A stretch of 64,000 bases of DNA from SSC3 sp963769585 (GCA_963769585.1 CAVYMJ010000006.1:1550001-1614000), one strand, 5' to 3'; counted from the first letter of the stretch, positions 17,102 to 26,732 are shown. A program made the numbers and translations. Notes: a model not told the origin generated them from the letters alone.

Positions 17102-18222
17102 CGCGCCACCCCCAGTACGGCGCCCGGTGTGGAACGCCCGAGAATGCCCGGGAGCAGCGGCGGGATCGGGGGGAGACCTGGGAGCTGAGGAAGCTCGATC
17201 GGCGGCAGACCGGGTGGCTGGCCAGGCGGCCCACCCGGCGGGTTGCCTCCGCCATCGCCGGGTCCCGGCAGGCTCTCGCCGAGGTCGACCGAGAGGAGCA
17301 CCGGACCCCAGTCACCCGGAATCACCCCCCGCACGGCGATGCTCGCCCTGCGCAGCGCCCGGAGCCCTGAGCCGAAACGGGCTCGAAGGGAGTAGAAGGA
17401 GTCGAGAATCGGACCCAGCTGGCCGATCGTGCTGAGCAGGTCCTCTCGGGAGGCGCCCACCAGTGAGTTGGCTTTCCTGGCGAGCCTGACCAGCTGCTCG
17501 AGCAGGGCGACCATCTGGTCGGTGTTCTGTCGCAGCACCTTCGCTGCCGGGGCGATCTCCTGGACCGCCCGGTTGATGACGTCCTCCCGGTCATGAAGAA
17601 CCTTGGAGGCGCCGGCCAGGGCGACCAGCGCACGGTCGATCTCCGCAGTGGTCGAGTTCGCCTCGGACAGGAAGGTCGTCGTCCGGCCCAGGAGCTGGCG
17701 AATGGTCGGACCTCGGTCCCCGGCAGCGGTCTGCAGCTCCTCGGTGATGGTCTGCAGCTGCTCAAGCCCCCCGCCGTTGATCAGCAGCGAGGCGGAGGCC
17801 AGGGCGTCCTCCACCGTCGGCGCCGTAGAGGTCGACGGCGGCATCATCGCGTCGCCCTCCTTCAGGACGACCCCCGTCGGAGGCGACTGGATGTCGACGA
17901 AGAGCTCACCGAGCGGTGTGTTGTAACGCAGCCGAGCCGTCGCACCTCGGTGGATGTTGGCATCCTGCTTGACGCGCAGCACGGCCACAGCATGGAAGTC
18001 GGCCGTCGTGACCTCCTTGACCCGTCCCACGTCGATGCCGTTGACCTTGACCTTCGCGCCGACTGCCAGGTTGAGGGCGTCCTCGAACTCCGCGGTCAGC
18101 TGGAAGCTCTTACCGGGAACGTTCGTTCCGGGGAGAGGAAGGTCGCTTGCGTCAGGGCCACAGCCGGTGAGCAGGGCTGAGGCGAGCAGCGCAAGGGTCA
18201 CAGCGAAGGCTGGAAGTCTCAT
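17098..18222 (-). CDS. mceE: MCE family lipoprotein MceE, operon 2
   Basis: 374 residues from the ATG at 18222, which shares one base with the mceD stop (TGATG). The signal ends in the lipobox LLTGC with Cys21. The MCE domain lies about 40-118 ('GAKVKVNGIDVGRV' core). The last 70 residues are rich in Gly and Pro with repeated PGLPPI motifs, a weaker version of the collagen-like tail of MceE in operon 1. LprK-type lipid-anchored subunit. Confidence 0.9.
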   Translation of the reverse strand: MRLPAFAVTLALLASALLTGCGPDASDLPLPGTNVPGKSFQLTAEFEDALNLAVGAKVKVNGIDVGRVKEVTTADFHAVAVLRVKQDANIHRGATARLRYNTPLGELFVDIQSPPTGVVLKEGDAMMPPSTSTAPTVEDALASASLLINGGGLEQLQTITEELQTAAGDRGPTIRQLLGRTTTFLSEANSTTAEIDRALVALAGASKVLHDREDVINRAVQEIAPAAKVLRQNTDQMVALLEQLVRLARKANSLVGASREDLLSTIGQLGPILDSFYSLRARFGSGLRALRRASIAVRGVIPGDWGPVLLSVDLGESLPGPGDGGGNPPGGPPGQPPGLPPIELPQLPGLPPIPPLLPGILGRSTPGAVLGVAR

Positions 18223-19304
18223 CACGGCTGGCTGCCCCCCGGTCCGATCAGCTGCTCGATGAGGTCGACCAGTGGGCCGGTCGGATCCACGCCGACGAAC
18301 TGGCACACGTCGACCGGCAGCTGCTTGCAGAGCGCGTTGAGTGAGTCCCCGCCGAGGATGTCCGCCAGCGGGGCCCTGATCAGGACACCGCTGGGAACCC
18401 TGATCCTGACCAGGTTCTGCGCCACCAGAGGCATGAGCTCGATGAACTCCTCCACCTGCTTCCTGCGAGCCAGGAGGATGTCCGAGACGTCGGCCACATC
18501 GGCCACGGTGCCCTTGAGCTTCGCCTTGTTCTCCTGGGCGAACGTCGCCACGACCTCGACGGTCCTGCTGAGCTTGACCAATGCCCGGCGGAAGTTGGCT
18601 CGCTCGGAAGCCAGCAGCGCGGTCGTTGCAGCCACCGAGTCGAGGAAGCTCTGCACGACCGCGCGGTTCTGCACCAGCTCGGTGGCCAGCTCGTCCAGCG
18701 AGGACATCGTCCCGACGATGTCCTCCCGTTGCTCAGAGATCCCGTTGACCGCGTCCCCGAGGCTGGTGATGGCGCGGTTCATGTCCTGACCGTGCGGGCC
18801 GAAGGTCTTCGCGCTGATCTTGAGGAAGCGTCTGACAGCCTCGGCGGTGCCCTTCGAGCCCGCGATGCCGACGCTGAACTCGTTCAGCGCGGTGAGCACC
18901 TGGTCGAAGTCGACCGGCGTCTCGGTGCGCTCCAGCGGGATCGTCGCCCCTGACTGCATCTGCGCACCGGTGGTGTACGTCGGGGTCAGCTCGATGTACC
19001 GATCTGTCGCAACCGAGCGAGAGACGATCAGGGCCCGCGCGCCGGCTGGGACCTTCACGTCGTCCTCACTGACCACCATGCTGACCTTGACGCCCGCGCC
19101 CTGCGGCTCGATCTTGGTCACTTTGCCGACCCGGACCCCGAGGATGCCCACGTCGTTGCCAACGAAGAGGCCCGCGCTGTCCTTGAAGACGGCCGAGATC
19201 TCCAACGATCCGCCGCCCAGCAGTCCGCACCCACTCAGCGGGCCGAGCAGCATCGCTACTGCCACCGCGAACCCGGTCAGTCTCCTCACCTTGCCGACGC
19301 TCAT
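18222..19304 (-). CDS. mceD: MCE family protein MceD with lipoprotein signal, operon 2
   Basis: 360 residues. Unlike MceD in operon 1, the N-terminal hydrophobic segment ends in PLSGC (Cys26), a good lipobox, so the protein is probably a second lipoprotein next to MceE. The MCE domain spans about 34-112 ('GNDVGILGVRVGKV' core). TGATG overlaps join it to mceC (19304) and mceE (18222). Having two adjacent predicted lipoproteins in one Mce complex would alter how the ring is tethered; lipidation itself is inferred. Confidence 0.87.
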   Translation of the reverse strand: MSVGKVRRLTGFAVAVAMLLGPLSGCGLLGGGSLEISAVFKDSAGLFVGNDVGILGVRVGKVTKIEPQGAGVKVSMVVSEDDVKVPAGARALIVSRSVATDRYIELTPTYTTGAQMQSGATIPLERTETPVDFDQVLTALNEFSVGIAGSKGTAEAVRRFLKISAKTFGPHGQDMNRAITSLGDAVNGISEQREDIVGTMSSLDELATELVQNRAVVQSFLDSVAATTALLASERANFRRALVKLSRTVEVVATFAQENKAKLKGTVADVADVSDILLARRKQVEEFIELMPLVAQNLVRIRVPSGVLIRAPLADILGGDSLNALCKQLPVDVCQFVGVDPTGPLVDLIEQLIGPGGSQP

Positions 19305-20275
19305 CAGCAGGTCCCCTGTCCCTTGCAGACCATGCCGTCGGGGGCCAGCGAGTCGGTCGTCGCGTCGATCCAGGGCCCCCCGCCGGTCGCGTTGGCGAGA
19401 TAGCGAGCTGAGGGAGCCATCACCGCCAGGGCGTCGCGCAGGGTCTTGTCCTGGCCCTTGAGCATCCGCAGCACGGTCCGGGTGTTCTTGAGCGCGACGT
19501 CGAGGTCCCCCCGGGTTGTCGTCACGATGGAGCTCAGCGCATCCGCCAGAGCCGAGGTCTTGACCAACAGGGAGTGGATCGCCGCCCGACGGGTCTGGAT
19601 TTCGTCGAGAACGGCGGTAGTCGTCCTCATCAGCTGAAGGATGTCGGTGCTGCTGTCCGACAGCTGGTCGGAGACTGCGCGAGCGGCCGCGAGCAGGTCC
19701 CCGGCCTGGCCACTGCGCGTGGCGATCACCTCGGAGACGCGGGCGATCCCCTTCAGTGCGGGCCCGAACTCTTCCTGCGTCGCCTCGGCGGTCTGGCTCA
19801 TGGTGGTCAGTGCCTTGGCCAGAAGCGCAGGGTCGAGATCGGTCAGAGCCTTGGTTCCCCTGTCGATGACGTCCTGCAAGTTGTAGGGCACATCGGTCTG
19901 CGCAAGCGGGATCGAGTTCCCGGAGAGAGTGCCCTCGCCCTGCGGATCGACCGCGAGGTAGTGCGTGCCGAGCAGGGTCGCCACCTTGACCTCGGCCGTG
20001 GTGTCCCTGCCAAGCTCCATGCTCTTGGTCACCCTGAAGCTGACCAGAACGTCGTTCCCGTCCAAGGCGATGCCGGTCACCTCACCGACGTGCACGCCCG
20101 CCACCTGGACGTCCTCGCCCACCCGGAGACCGGCCGTGTGCTCCAGGTGCGCCGTGTACGTCCTGGTGCCGAAGGACACCGCACTGATCACCACGACGAA
20201 GACGGAGACCAGCGCGGCCACGCCGACGGCGACCAGACCGATCTTGTACGGGTCCCGGTTGACGATCCCCTTCAT
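19304..20275 (-). CDS. mceC: MCE family protein MceC, operon 2
   Basis: 323 residues from the ATG at 20275 (ATGA overlap with the mceB stop at 20272); a GTG at 20284 would add three residues. Membrane helix about 10-32, MCE domain about 40-118 ('GEDVQVAGVHVGEV' core), then a coiled helical region and a short C-terminus with a Cys near the end. Third MCE subunit of the second complex. Confidence 0.88.
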   Translation of the reverse strand: MKGIVNRDPYKIGLVAVGVAALVSVFVVVISAVSFGTRTYTAHLEHTAGLRVGEDVQVAGVHVGEVTGIALDGNDVLVSFRVTKSMELGRDTTAEVKVATLLGTHYLAVDPQGEGTLSGNSIPLAQTDVPYNLQDVIDRGTKALTDLDPALLAKALTTMSQTAEATQEEFGPALKGIARVSEVIATRSGQAGDLLAAARAVSDQLSDSSTDILQLMRTTTAVLDEIQTRRAAIHSLLVKTSALADALSSIVTTTRGDLDVALKNTRTVLRMLKGQDKTLRDALAVMAPSARYLANATGGGPWIDATTDSLAPDGMVCKGQGTC

Positions 20276-21288
20276 CCTCCGCACACCTTCGAGTAGGGGC
20301 TATCGCCAGCAGGAGAGTCGATGTTCACGCCCGAGGCCCTCAGCCGCGTCTTGCAGATGTAGACGTTGACCGAGTTCTGGTACGACGTGACTCGACCCAA
20401 CGCCGCCACGATCTGCGGGAAGCCCTGGACCGCACCTCGGACGGCGTCGAGGTTGGCGACGAACATTCCGGTCGTCGCCCGGAGGCTGCGGATCAACCGG
20501 ATGGACGGCGTACGTGCCTCAACCAGGAAGTCCGCGGTCTGGTTGATCAGCTGCGAGATCTGCTCGATGGACGCGCCGATGGTCCCTCGCTGTCTGGCCA
20601 GGCCCGCCATCAGGCGGTTGAGCTCGTCCACCGTGGTGTTGATCGCGTCGCCTTGCCCGTTGAGGTTCTCCAGTACCGGCGTCAGGTTGGTGACGACCTG
20701 ACCGAAGACCTCGTCGCGGTCGGCAAGGAAGTTCGTCAGCTTCGTCGTCTCGGCGAGCAGCTGGGCGACCGTCCCGCCCTCGCCCTGCAGGACCCGGACG
20801 ATGGTGCGAGCAAGCTGGTTGACGTCCTCGGGCTTGAGGACGGCGAACAGGGGACGGAAGCCGTTCAGGAGCGCGGTGAGGTCGAAGCCCGGGTCCGTCC
20901 GCGTGATCGGGACCGTCGACCCAGCAGGAACAACGACACCGCGCTTCGGTCCCTGGACCAGGGAGAGGTACCGCTGGCCGAGCAGGTTCTGGTAGCGCAT
21001 CACCAGCCGCGTCGTATCGAGCAGCGGTTGCTTCTTGAGCAGCGAGAAGCCGACCATGGCCTGCCGGTCCTTGACCTCGATGCTCTTGACCTTGCCGACC
21101 TGGACCCCGGCCACCCGAAGGTTGTCACCGACCCGTAGGCCGCTCACATCACTGAAGACGGCGTCGTACTCGACTACGTCTCCGTTCACGCTGTCCTGCA
21201 TCGTGTTGTAGATCAGCATGAACGCCATCAGTGAGACGACGCCGAAGATGCCGAACTTCGCCGCGGTGATCCTGAGCCTTCTGACCAT
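20272..21288 (-). CDS. mceB: MCE family protein MceB, operon 2
   Basis: 338 residues from the ATG at 21288, 10 bases after the mceA stop with a GGGGCACGGG ribosome site; the frame open to 21402 is a shadow. Membrane helix about 10-27, MCE domain about 38-115 ('GDNLRVAGVQVGKV' core), helical region and a C-terminus with two Cys residues. Second subunit of the complex. Confidence 0.88.
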   Translation of the reverse strand: MVRRLRITAAKFGIFGVVSLMAFMLIYNTMQDSVNGDVVEYDAVFSDVSGLRVGDNLRVAGVQVGKVKSIEVKDRQAMVGFSLLKKQPLLDTTRLVMRYQNLLGQRYLSLVQGPKRGVVVPAGSTVPITRTDPGFDLTALLNGFRPLFAVLKPEDVNQLARTIVRVLQGEGGTVAQLLAETTKLTNFLADRDEVFGQVVTNLTPVLENLNGQGDAINTTVDELNRLMAGLARQRGTIGASIEQISQLINQTADFLVEARTPSIRLIRSLRATTGMFVANLDAVRGAVQGFPQIVAALGRVTSYQNSVNVYICKTRLRASGVNIDSPAGDSPYSKVCGG

Positions 21289-21298
21289 CCCGTGCCCC

Positions 21299-22348
21299 CT
21301 AGCAGCTTCCGCGCAGTGAGCCGTAGGTCGGGCAGTCCTTGGCGGTGTAGTACGGCGGTACCGACTGGCGGCCGCCGCCCTCGATGTAGACCTGGCCGTC
21401 ATGGATCGCAGTCGGCAGCCGGTTGGAGACGAGCGTGTTCGCGTCGAAGGCCGCGACGATGCCGGACTGCCGGTTGTCGTACGTCGCGTCGACGACGTCC
21501 TGGGCCTGCTTGATCGCCCTCACCAAGGCGGCTCCTCGCTGGTCGATGAACTGCTCGGCATCCTTGGCCAGCGCCATGCCGCCGGTCAGGAGCGCGGTGA
21601 TCTGTCCCTGCTGCTCGACGACCGTCCTGGCGACCACGAGGCCGTCGGAGATCGCCTGGAGCAGCTCGGGAGCGTTGCGCCGCACGATCTCCATATTGGT
21701 GGCGAACAGCGAGAGGTCCCGTCGGATCGTCGGCATCTGGTTCTGGGCCCGGGCGACCAGGCTGTTGGCCAGGTCGATGGTCTTGCCGAGCTGCTCCCCG
21801 CGCCCGTCGAGTGCCTGGGCGATCGCGCTCAGGGCGGTGTTCAGCTCTGCGGGCCCGAGCGCCTTGACCAGGCCGTCGATGTCGTCGAGCGCCTGCTGGA
21901 ACTCGAGAGTCTCCTGGGTCTTGTCCTGCCGGACCACGTCACCGGACCGGAGCCGCGCTGGCGTCGCCGGCCCGTGCACTGTCAGATCGACGAACGACGT
22001 ACCGAAGACCGTGGCAGGGAGCACCCGCGCGACCACGTTCTTCGGGATGCCCTTCAGCTGATGTTCCTGCAGGGTGAGCTCCAGGTTGGCGCCGCCCTCG
22101 CGAGCTTCGAACCCGGTGACCCGGCCGACGATCACGCCCTTGACCTTGACGTCGGCACCTGTGTAGATCGAGGCCCCCACGTTGTCCAGCTCAGCCGTGA
22201 CGCGAGGTGCGCCGGAGAAGGCTCCTCGCGCGTTCATGGTCAGCAGCACCAGGACGAGGGCGACGAAGCCGAGGCCGACCAGCCCCCTGAGCGCCAGATC
22301 GCGGCGGGTCTGCTCTTTTCGCGGAGCCTTCGCGTTGAAGATGCCCAT
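21299..22348 (-). CDS. mceA: MCE family protein MceA, operon 2
   Basis: 349 residues from the ATG at 22348, two bases after the permease stop. Membrane helix about 20-38, MCE domain about 48-125 ('GADVKVKGVIVGRV' core), helical region, and an MceA-type C-terminal domain with two cysteines near the end. It is about 100 residues shorter than MceA in operon 1, mostly by lacking the Gly/Ser/Tyr-rich tail. Confidence 0.88.
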   Translation of the reverse strand: MGIFNAKAPRKEQTRRDLALRGLVGLGFVALVLVLLTMNARGAFSGAPRVTAELDNVGASIYTGADVKVKGVIVGRVTGFEAREGGANLELTLQEHQLKGIPKNVVARVLPATVFGTSFVDLTVHGPATPARLRSGDVVRQDKTQETLEFQQALDDIDGLVKALGPAELNTALSAIAQALDGRGEQLGKTIDLANSLVARAQNQMPTIRRDLSLFATNMEIVRRNAPELLQAISDGLVVARTVVEQQGQITALLTGGMALAKDAEQFIDQRGAALVRAIKQAQDVVDATYDNRQSGIVAAFDANTLVSNRLPTAIHDGQVYIEGGGRQSVPPYYTAKDCPTYGSLRGSC

Positions 22349-22350
22349 GG

Positions 22351-23235
22351 TCAGCCCGATATCCTGAATCCCGGGTCTCCGCCCCACATCACGATCGTCA
22401 TGACCATGTCGAGGACGACGACCGAGACGATGCTGGCCCGGATTGCTTTCCCCGTCGCCTCACCCACGGCCTGCGGGCCGCCGCCGACCCGGAACCCGTA
22501 CCAGGTGTGGATCAGCGCTACGACGAGGCCGAAGATCACCACCTTGATCAGCGAGTAGAAGACATCCCGACCTTGGATGAACGTCGAGAAGTAGTGGTCG
22601 AACTGCCCGGGAGACTGGTGGAAGAGCGCGACCACGGTCAGCTGGGAGGCGATGTAGGAACCGATCAGGCCCACCAGGTAGAGCGGAACGATCGCGACCA
22701 TGGTGGCGACGATCCGGGTGCTGACCAGGTACTTCATCGGCGGGACCGCCATCACCTCCAGGGCGTCGACCTCCTCGTGGATCTTCATCGAGCCGATCTG
22801 GGCGGTGAAACGGCAGCCGACCTGCGAAGCCAGGGCAAGCGCGGCGACCAGCGGGCCGAGCTCTCGGGTGTTGGCGGTGGCGGAGATGAAGCCGACCAGC
22901 GGTGAGAGGCCGACGAGCTCGAGGCCGTTGAAGCCCTCGATACCGAGCGAGGTACCGACCGAGATCGCCAGCAGGACCATGACCCCGATGGTGCCGCCGC
23001 CGACGATCAGCGCCCCCGTGCCCCAGGCGATGTCGGAGAGCTGGCGGAGACACTCGTTGCGGTAGCGCTTGATGGTCGACGGGATCGCCCCGACCGCGGC
23101 TGCGGAGAACGACGCGAACGACCCGAACGACGCCAGCAGCGTCAGGGTCCAGTCGACGAGTCCGACGATCGCGTCGCTGACCGCGGAGCCGGGACGGCTG
23201 GATACCTGGACGTCAACCTCTGCCTGCGCGGTCAT
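22351..23235 (-). CDS. yrbEB: ABC transporter permease YrbE-B (MlaE family), operon 2
   Basis: 294 residues from the ATG at 23235, sharing a base with the upstream stop (TGATG). MlaE-type permease with the coupling loop 'HEEVDALEVMAVPPM' and 'TANTREL' segment. The N-terminal extension of about 25 residues is polar and absent from the operon 1 counterpart. It pairs with the next permease. Confidence 0.9.
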   Translation of the reverse strand: MTAQAEVDVQVSSRPGSAVSDAIVGLVDWTLTLLASFGSFASFSAAAVGAIPSTIKRYRNECLRQLSDIAWGTGALIVGGGTIGVMVLLAISVGTSLGIEGFNGLELVGLSPLVGFISATANTRELGPLVAALALASQVGCRFTAQIGSMKIHEEVDALEVMAVPPMKYLVSTRIVATMVAIVPLYLVGLIGSYIASQLTVVALFHQSPGQFDHYFSTFIQGRDVFYSLIKVVIFGLVVALIHTWYGFRVGGGPQAVGEATGKAIRASIVSVVVLDMVMTIVMWGGDPGFRISG

Positions 23236-24098
23236 CAGACGAGATCCTGCGGGACGAGCATGATGTAGGCCTGGGTGAGCGCGACGTTGACGAAGGCCAG
23301 CAGGATCACGCTGAGAACGACGGCTTGGTTGACCGCGTCGGCCACGCCTTTGGGCCCGCCCGACGCGGTCAGGCCCTTGTGGGCCGCGACGATCGTGGCG
23401 ATGAACCCGAAGAGCACAGCCTTGAACTCGGCGAGCCACAGGTCGGAGGTCTGGCTGAAGGCCACGAAGGAGCCCAGGTACGAGCCCGAGCTGATGGTCC
23501 CCTGGCCGACGTTCATCATGAAGCCGGTGGCCATGGCGGTGATCGCCACCACCACGTTGAGGAAGAGCGCCACCACGATCGTGGCCGCGATGCGTGGTGC
23601 CACCAGCCGCTGGATGGGGTTGATCCCCATCACCTTCATCGCGTCGATCTCCTCGCGCACGTTGCGCGCCCCGAGGTCGGAGCAGATCGCCGAACCCACG
23701 GCACCCGCGATGATCAGTGAGGTCACCAGCGGCGCCGCCTGACGCAGCACCCCGATGCCGTTGACCGCACCACTGAACGAGGTGGCGCCGATCGAGTTCG
23801 CGACCGCACCGATCTGGACGGAGGTGATCACGCCGAACGGGATGGCCACCAGGATCGTGGGCAGCAGCGAGACCTGGGTCATGAACCAGGCCTGGAGCAG
23901 GAACTCCGACCAGGAGAAGCGCCGCGCGAAGATGTCGGCGACCATGTGCCTGACGGACTCGACCGCGAGCACGACGAGCTTTCCGCTGGTCGTGATGCCG
24001 GCGTCAAACCGGCTCTTCAGGTCCAGGTAGACGTCCTTGCCGGCAGTCGCAACCGCACTCACCCGACCAACGGCGGGAGACGCAGTTTCTGCGCTCAC
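23235..24098 (-). CDS. yrbEA: ABC transporter permease YrbE-A (MlaE family), operon 2
   Basis: 287 residues from GTG 24098 behind a GGGAG ribosome site. It carries the YrbE-A marks 'GSAICSDLGARNV' and 'REEIDAMKVMGINPI'. About 50 extra N-terminal residues precede the first membrane segment compared with the operon 1 paralogue. It is the first gene of mce operon 2; the upstream gap contains several TGTAAC/GTCACA-type half-sites. Confidence 0.9.
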   Translation of the reverse strand: MSAETASPAVGRVSAVATAGKDVYLDLKSRFDAGITTSGKLVVLAVESVRHMVADIFARRFSWSEFLLQAWFMTQVSLLPTILVAIPFGVITSVQIGAVANSIGATSFSGAVNGIGVLRQAAPLVTSLIIAGAVGSAICSDLGARNVREEIDAMKVMGINPIQRLVAPRIAATIVVALFLNVVVAITAMATGFMMNVGQGTISSGSYLGSFVAFSQTSDLWLAEFKAVLFGFIATIVAAHKGLTASGGPKGVADAVNQAVVLSVILLAFVNVALTQAYIMLVPQDLV

Positions 24099-24117
24099 GA
24101 GACTCCCTTCCCGTTCC

Positions 24118-24185
24118 TGTAACGCGCGTCACAGGCCTATCGGACATGTAACTATGGCGCAGGCCGAGAGTTACGGGCGGTAACA
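24118..24185. promoter_or_regulatory. Operator cluster upstream of mce operon 2
   Basis: Seen: TGTAACGCGCGTCACA (24118-24133), a 16-bp palindrome with one mismatched pair; a lone TGTAAC (24147-24152); and GTTAC-N5-GTAACA (24170-24185). TGTGAC recurs at 24212-24217. The half-sites TGTAAC and GTCACA also flank a 5-base spacer upstream of the TetR gene (27325-27341) and occur as GTTACA before fabG4. A TetR-type repressor site is the likely meaning; this is inference. Confidence 0.5.
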
Positions 24186-24238
24186 CTAATCTGTTTCACA
24201 CCCTGGACGGATGTGACGCTGGCTCAGAATCCGACTGC

Positions 24239-25165
24239 TCAGGCCAGACGCCCACCGGGATAGTGGGTGGGCAACGACAGCCGCGGCCCCCGGCGCGGCC
24301 GACCCAGGCCCGCCATGCCAACCAGCACCTGAACCCGGAGCCGGTGCGGTCGGAAGGGCTCGAGGAGTACGGCGAGCCCGGCATCGTCCACGGCCTCGCC
24401 AGTGAGGGCCCAGCCGACGTCCTTGGCGACGTGGTAGTCCCCGAAGCTCACCGCATCGGCATCACCATGTGCCCTCGAACGGACCTCCGCGGAGGTCCAC
24501 ACGCCGACTCCGGGCAGCGACCGCAGCCGCCGGTCGGCCTCGTCGACCGCGAGGCCGACGGTCCGCTCAAGTGCGGCGGCCGACCGTGAGGCGGTGACGA
24601 CCGTGCGTGAACGGGCCGGGTCGACGTGGAGCTTGAGCCACTCCCAGGAGGGGATGCCGCGCAAGGTCTCGGGCGACGGCATGACCCGCAGGTTGCGCTC
24701 CCCGCCCGGACCGGGAGCGGGCTCACCGTACCGATAGACGAGCCTGCGCCAGCCCGAGGCGGCCTCCTTGCCCGTCACCTTCTGCTCGATGACCGCCGGA
24801 ACGAGGGACTCCATCACCAGCCCTGACTTGGGGACGCGCCAGTGCGGATGCCGACGCCAGAGCTGGGCCACGAGCTGATGGTGGTGAGCCTCGAACCCGG
24901 TCGGGTCGTCCTCCGCGCCAAGCATGGCCGGGAGCTGCTGCAGTGCCCAGTCGGCACCGTCTCCCCAGGCCTCCCCCACGACGTCGGCGTCGGTCGGCCG
25001 GGGCGTGATCCGCAGCGTCGCCGTACCGACCGGGGTGCGCAGCCCTCGCCAGATGACGCCACCCGGGTCGGTCCGGTACGTCGGGTCGCCGCCTCCGTGG
25101 CGCATGGTCGCCGCGATCTGTCCTACCGGGCACGGCCAGTCCGGTCGCCAGACGCGTTGCTGCAT
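24239..25165 (-). CDS. DNA-3-methyladenine glycosylase / HhH-GPD family protein
   Basis: 308 residues from the ATG at 25165; the frame open to 25285 overlaps the divergent ligase gene and is less likely. The C-terminal half has the helix-hairpin-helix 'LRSLPGVGVWTSAEV' followed by the catalytic-type Asp in 'VSFGDYHVAKDVG', the layout of AlkA-like base-excision glycosylases. The N-terminal half fits an AlkA-like substrate domain. No iron-sulfur cysteines are seen. It lies on the same strand as mce operon 2 but is separated from it by the operator region. It is divergent from the DNA ligase, so both may serve repair. Confidence 0.83.
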   Translation of the reverse strand: MQQRVWRPDWPCPVGQIAATMRHGGGDPTYRTDPGGVIWRGLRTPVGTATLRITPRPTDADVVGEAWGDGADWALQQLPAMLGAEDDPTGFEAHHHQLVAQLWRRHPHWRVPKSGLVMESLVPAVIEQKVTGKEAASGWRRLVYRYGEPAPGPGGERNLRVMPSPETLRGIPSWEWLKLHVDPARSRTVVTASRSAAALERTVGLAVDEADRRLRSLPGVGVWTSAEVRSRAHGDADAVSFGDYHVAKDVGWALTGEAVDDAGLAVLLEPFRPHRLRVQVLVGMAGLGRPRRGPRLSLPTHYPGGRLA

Positions 25166-25208
25166 GACCAGAGCGTAAGTCGTCGGTGCCGCCGAGCATG
25201 ATGAGGGC

Positions 25209-26732
25209 ATGTTGCTGACCGATCTGGTGCGGACCTCCTCCCAGGTCGCGGCCACCCGCTCGCGGCTGGCCAAGACCGCGGCCATCGCCGACGCACTCCG
25301 GGCGGCCGAGCCTGCTGAGGTGGAGGTCGTCGCCGCCTATCTCGCCGGCGCACCGAGACAGCGTCGTACCGGCCTGGGGTGGCGCGGGTTGGCCGAGCTG
25401 CCGCCACCGGCGGTGACCCCGTCACTGACCGTCGCCGAGGTCGACGCCGCGCTGGAGGAGATCAGCCGCCTGGCCGGGGCGGGATCGCAGGCGCACCGTG
25501 CGGCAGCCGTGGGCGCGCTCTTCGCCCGCGCGACCAGTGACGAGCAGCGTTTCCTGCGGGCCTTGATCTTCGAGAACCTCCGCCAGGGCGCCCTGGACTC
25601 CCTGCTGCTCGACGCGATCGCGAAGGCTGCCGACGTCCCCACCTCCGCGGTTAGGCGGGCTGCGATGTTCAGCGCCCTGTCGGGCCCGATCGCAGCCGCG
25701 GCTCTGTCCGGCGGTCAAGACGCTCTGCTCGCCTTCTCGCTCGCGGTGGGTCGCCCGGTCCGCCCGATGCTCGCCTCCCCGGCGACCTCGATGGAGGAGG
25801 CGGCGAGCAAGCTCAGCGGGCCCTATGCCGTCGACGCCAAGCTCGACGGCATTCGCATCCAGGTGCACAAGGACGGAGACGAGGTCACCGTCTTCACCAG
25901 GAGTCTCGACGACATCACCGACCGACTTCCCGAGGTGGTCGAGTCGGTCCGAGCGCTGCGGTGCGCGACCGTGGTCCTCGACGGGGAGGCCCTTGCCCTG
26001 CGACCCGACGGAGGGCCACGCCCGTTCCAGGAGACTGCCTCACGGACGGGCAGCAGCGCGGATGTTCAGGCGCTGCGGACGACAGCGCCGGTCACCCCGT
26101 TCTTCTTCGACGTACTCCACGCCGATGGCGAGGACCTGATCGACGCCCCGGCGACGGAGCGGTTCGCCCGGCTGTCGCAGCTGCTCCCCGGGCCACTGAT
26201 CGTGCCGCGACTCGTGACCGACGACGTCGCCATCGCTGCTTCGTTCTTCACCGACACGGTGGCGGGTGGCCATGAGGGTGTGGTGGTCAAGGACCTCTCC
26301 TCGCCGTACGACGCGGGTCGGCGGGGCTCGGCCTGGCTCAAGGTGAAGCCGCGCCACACCCTCGACCTCGTCGTGCTGGCCGTCGAGTGGGGCAGTGGAC
26401 GCCGCGAGGGCTGGCTGTCCAACATCCACCTCGGTGCCCGCGACGCGTCCGGCGGCTTTGTGATGCTCGGGAAGACGTTCAAGGGCATGACCGACGAGAT
26501 GCTCGCCTGGCAGACCGAGAGGTTCCTGTCGCTGGAGGCGCGGCGCAGCGGGCACGTCGTACACCTGCGGCCGGAGCAGGTCGTCGAGATCGCCTTCGAC
26601 GGCGTTCAGCGTTCCAGTCGGTACCCAGGCGGCTTGGCGCTGCGCTTCGCCCGGGTGCTGCGCTACCGCGACGACAAGCCCGCTGCCGAGGCCGACACCA
26701 TCGAGACGGTGCGGTCCTACGACGCGCACTGA
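25209..26732 (+). CDS. ligB: ATP-dependent DNA ligase (LigB-like)
   Basis: 507 residues, the same length I recall for M. tuberculosis LigB. An N-terminal helical DNA-binding domain (1-180) precedes the nucleotidyltransferase domain with the adenylation motif KLDG at Lys211, motif 'DGEAL' (about 262), motif 'EGVVVKD' (about 357), motif V 'WLKVKPRH' and a C-terminal OB domain. It seals nicks using ATP, in addition to the NAD-dependent LigA expected elsewhere. It is divergent from the glycosylase gene. Confidence 0.95.
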   Translation: MLLTDLVRTSSQVAATRSRLAKTAAIADALRAAEPAEVEVVAAYLAGAPRQRRTGLGWRGLAELPPPAVTPSLTVAEVDAALEEISRLAGAGSQAHRAAAVGALFARATSDEQRFLRALIFENLRQGALDSLLLDAIAKAADVPTSAVRRAAMFSALSGPIAAAALSGGQDALLAFSLAVGRPVRPMLASPATSMEEAASKLSGPYAVDAKLDGIRIQVHKDGDEVTVFTRSLDDITDRLPEVVESVRALRCATVVLDGEALALRPDGGPRPFQETASRTGSSADVQALRTTAPVTPFFFDVLHADGEDLIDAPATERFARLSQLLPGPLIVPRLVTDDVAIAASFFTDTVAGGHEGVVVKDLSSPYDAGRRGSAWLKVKPRHTLDLVVLAVEWGSGRREGWLSNIHLGARDASGGFVMLGKTFKGMTDEMLAWQTERFLSLEARRSGHVVHLRPEQVVEIAFDGVQRSSRYPGGLALRFARVLRYRDDKPAAEADTIETVRSYDAH

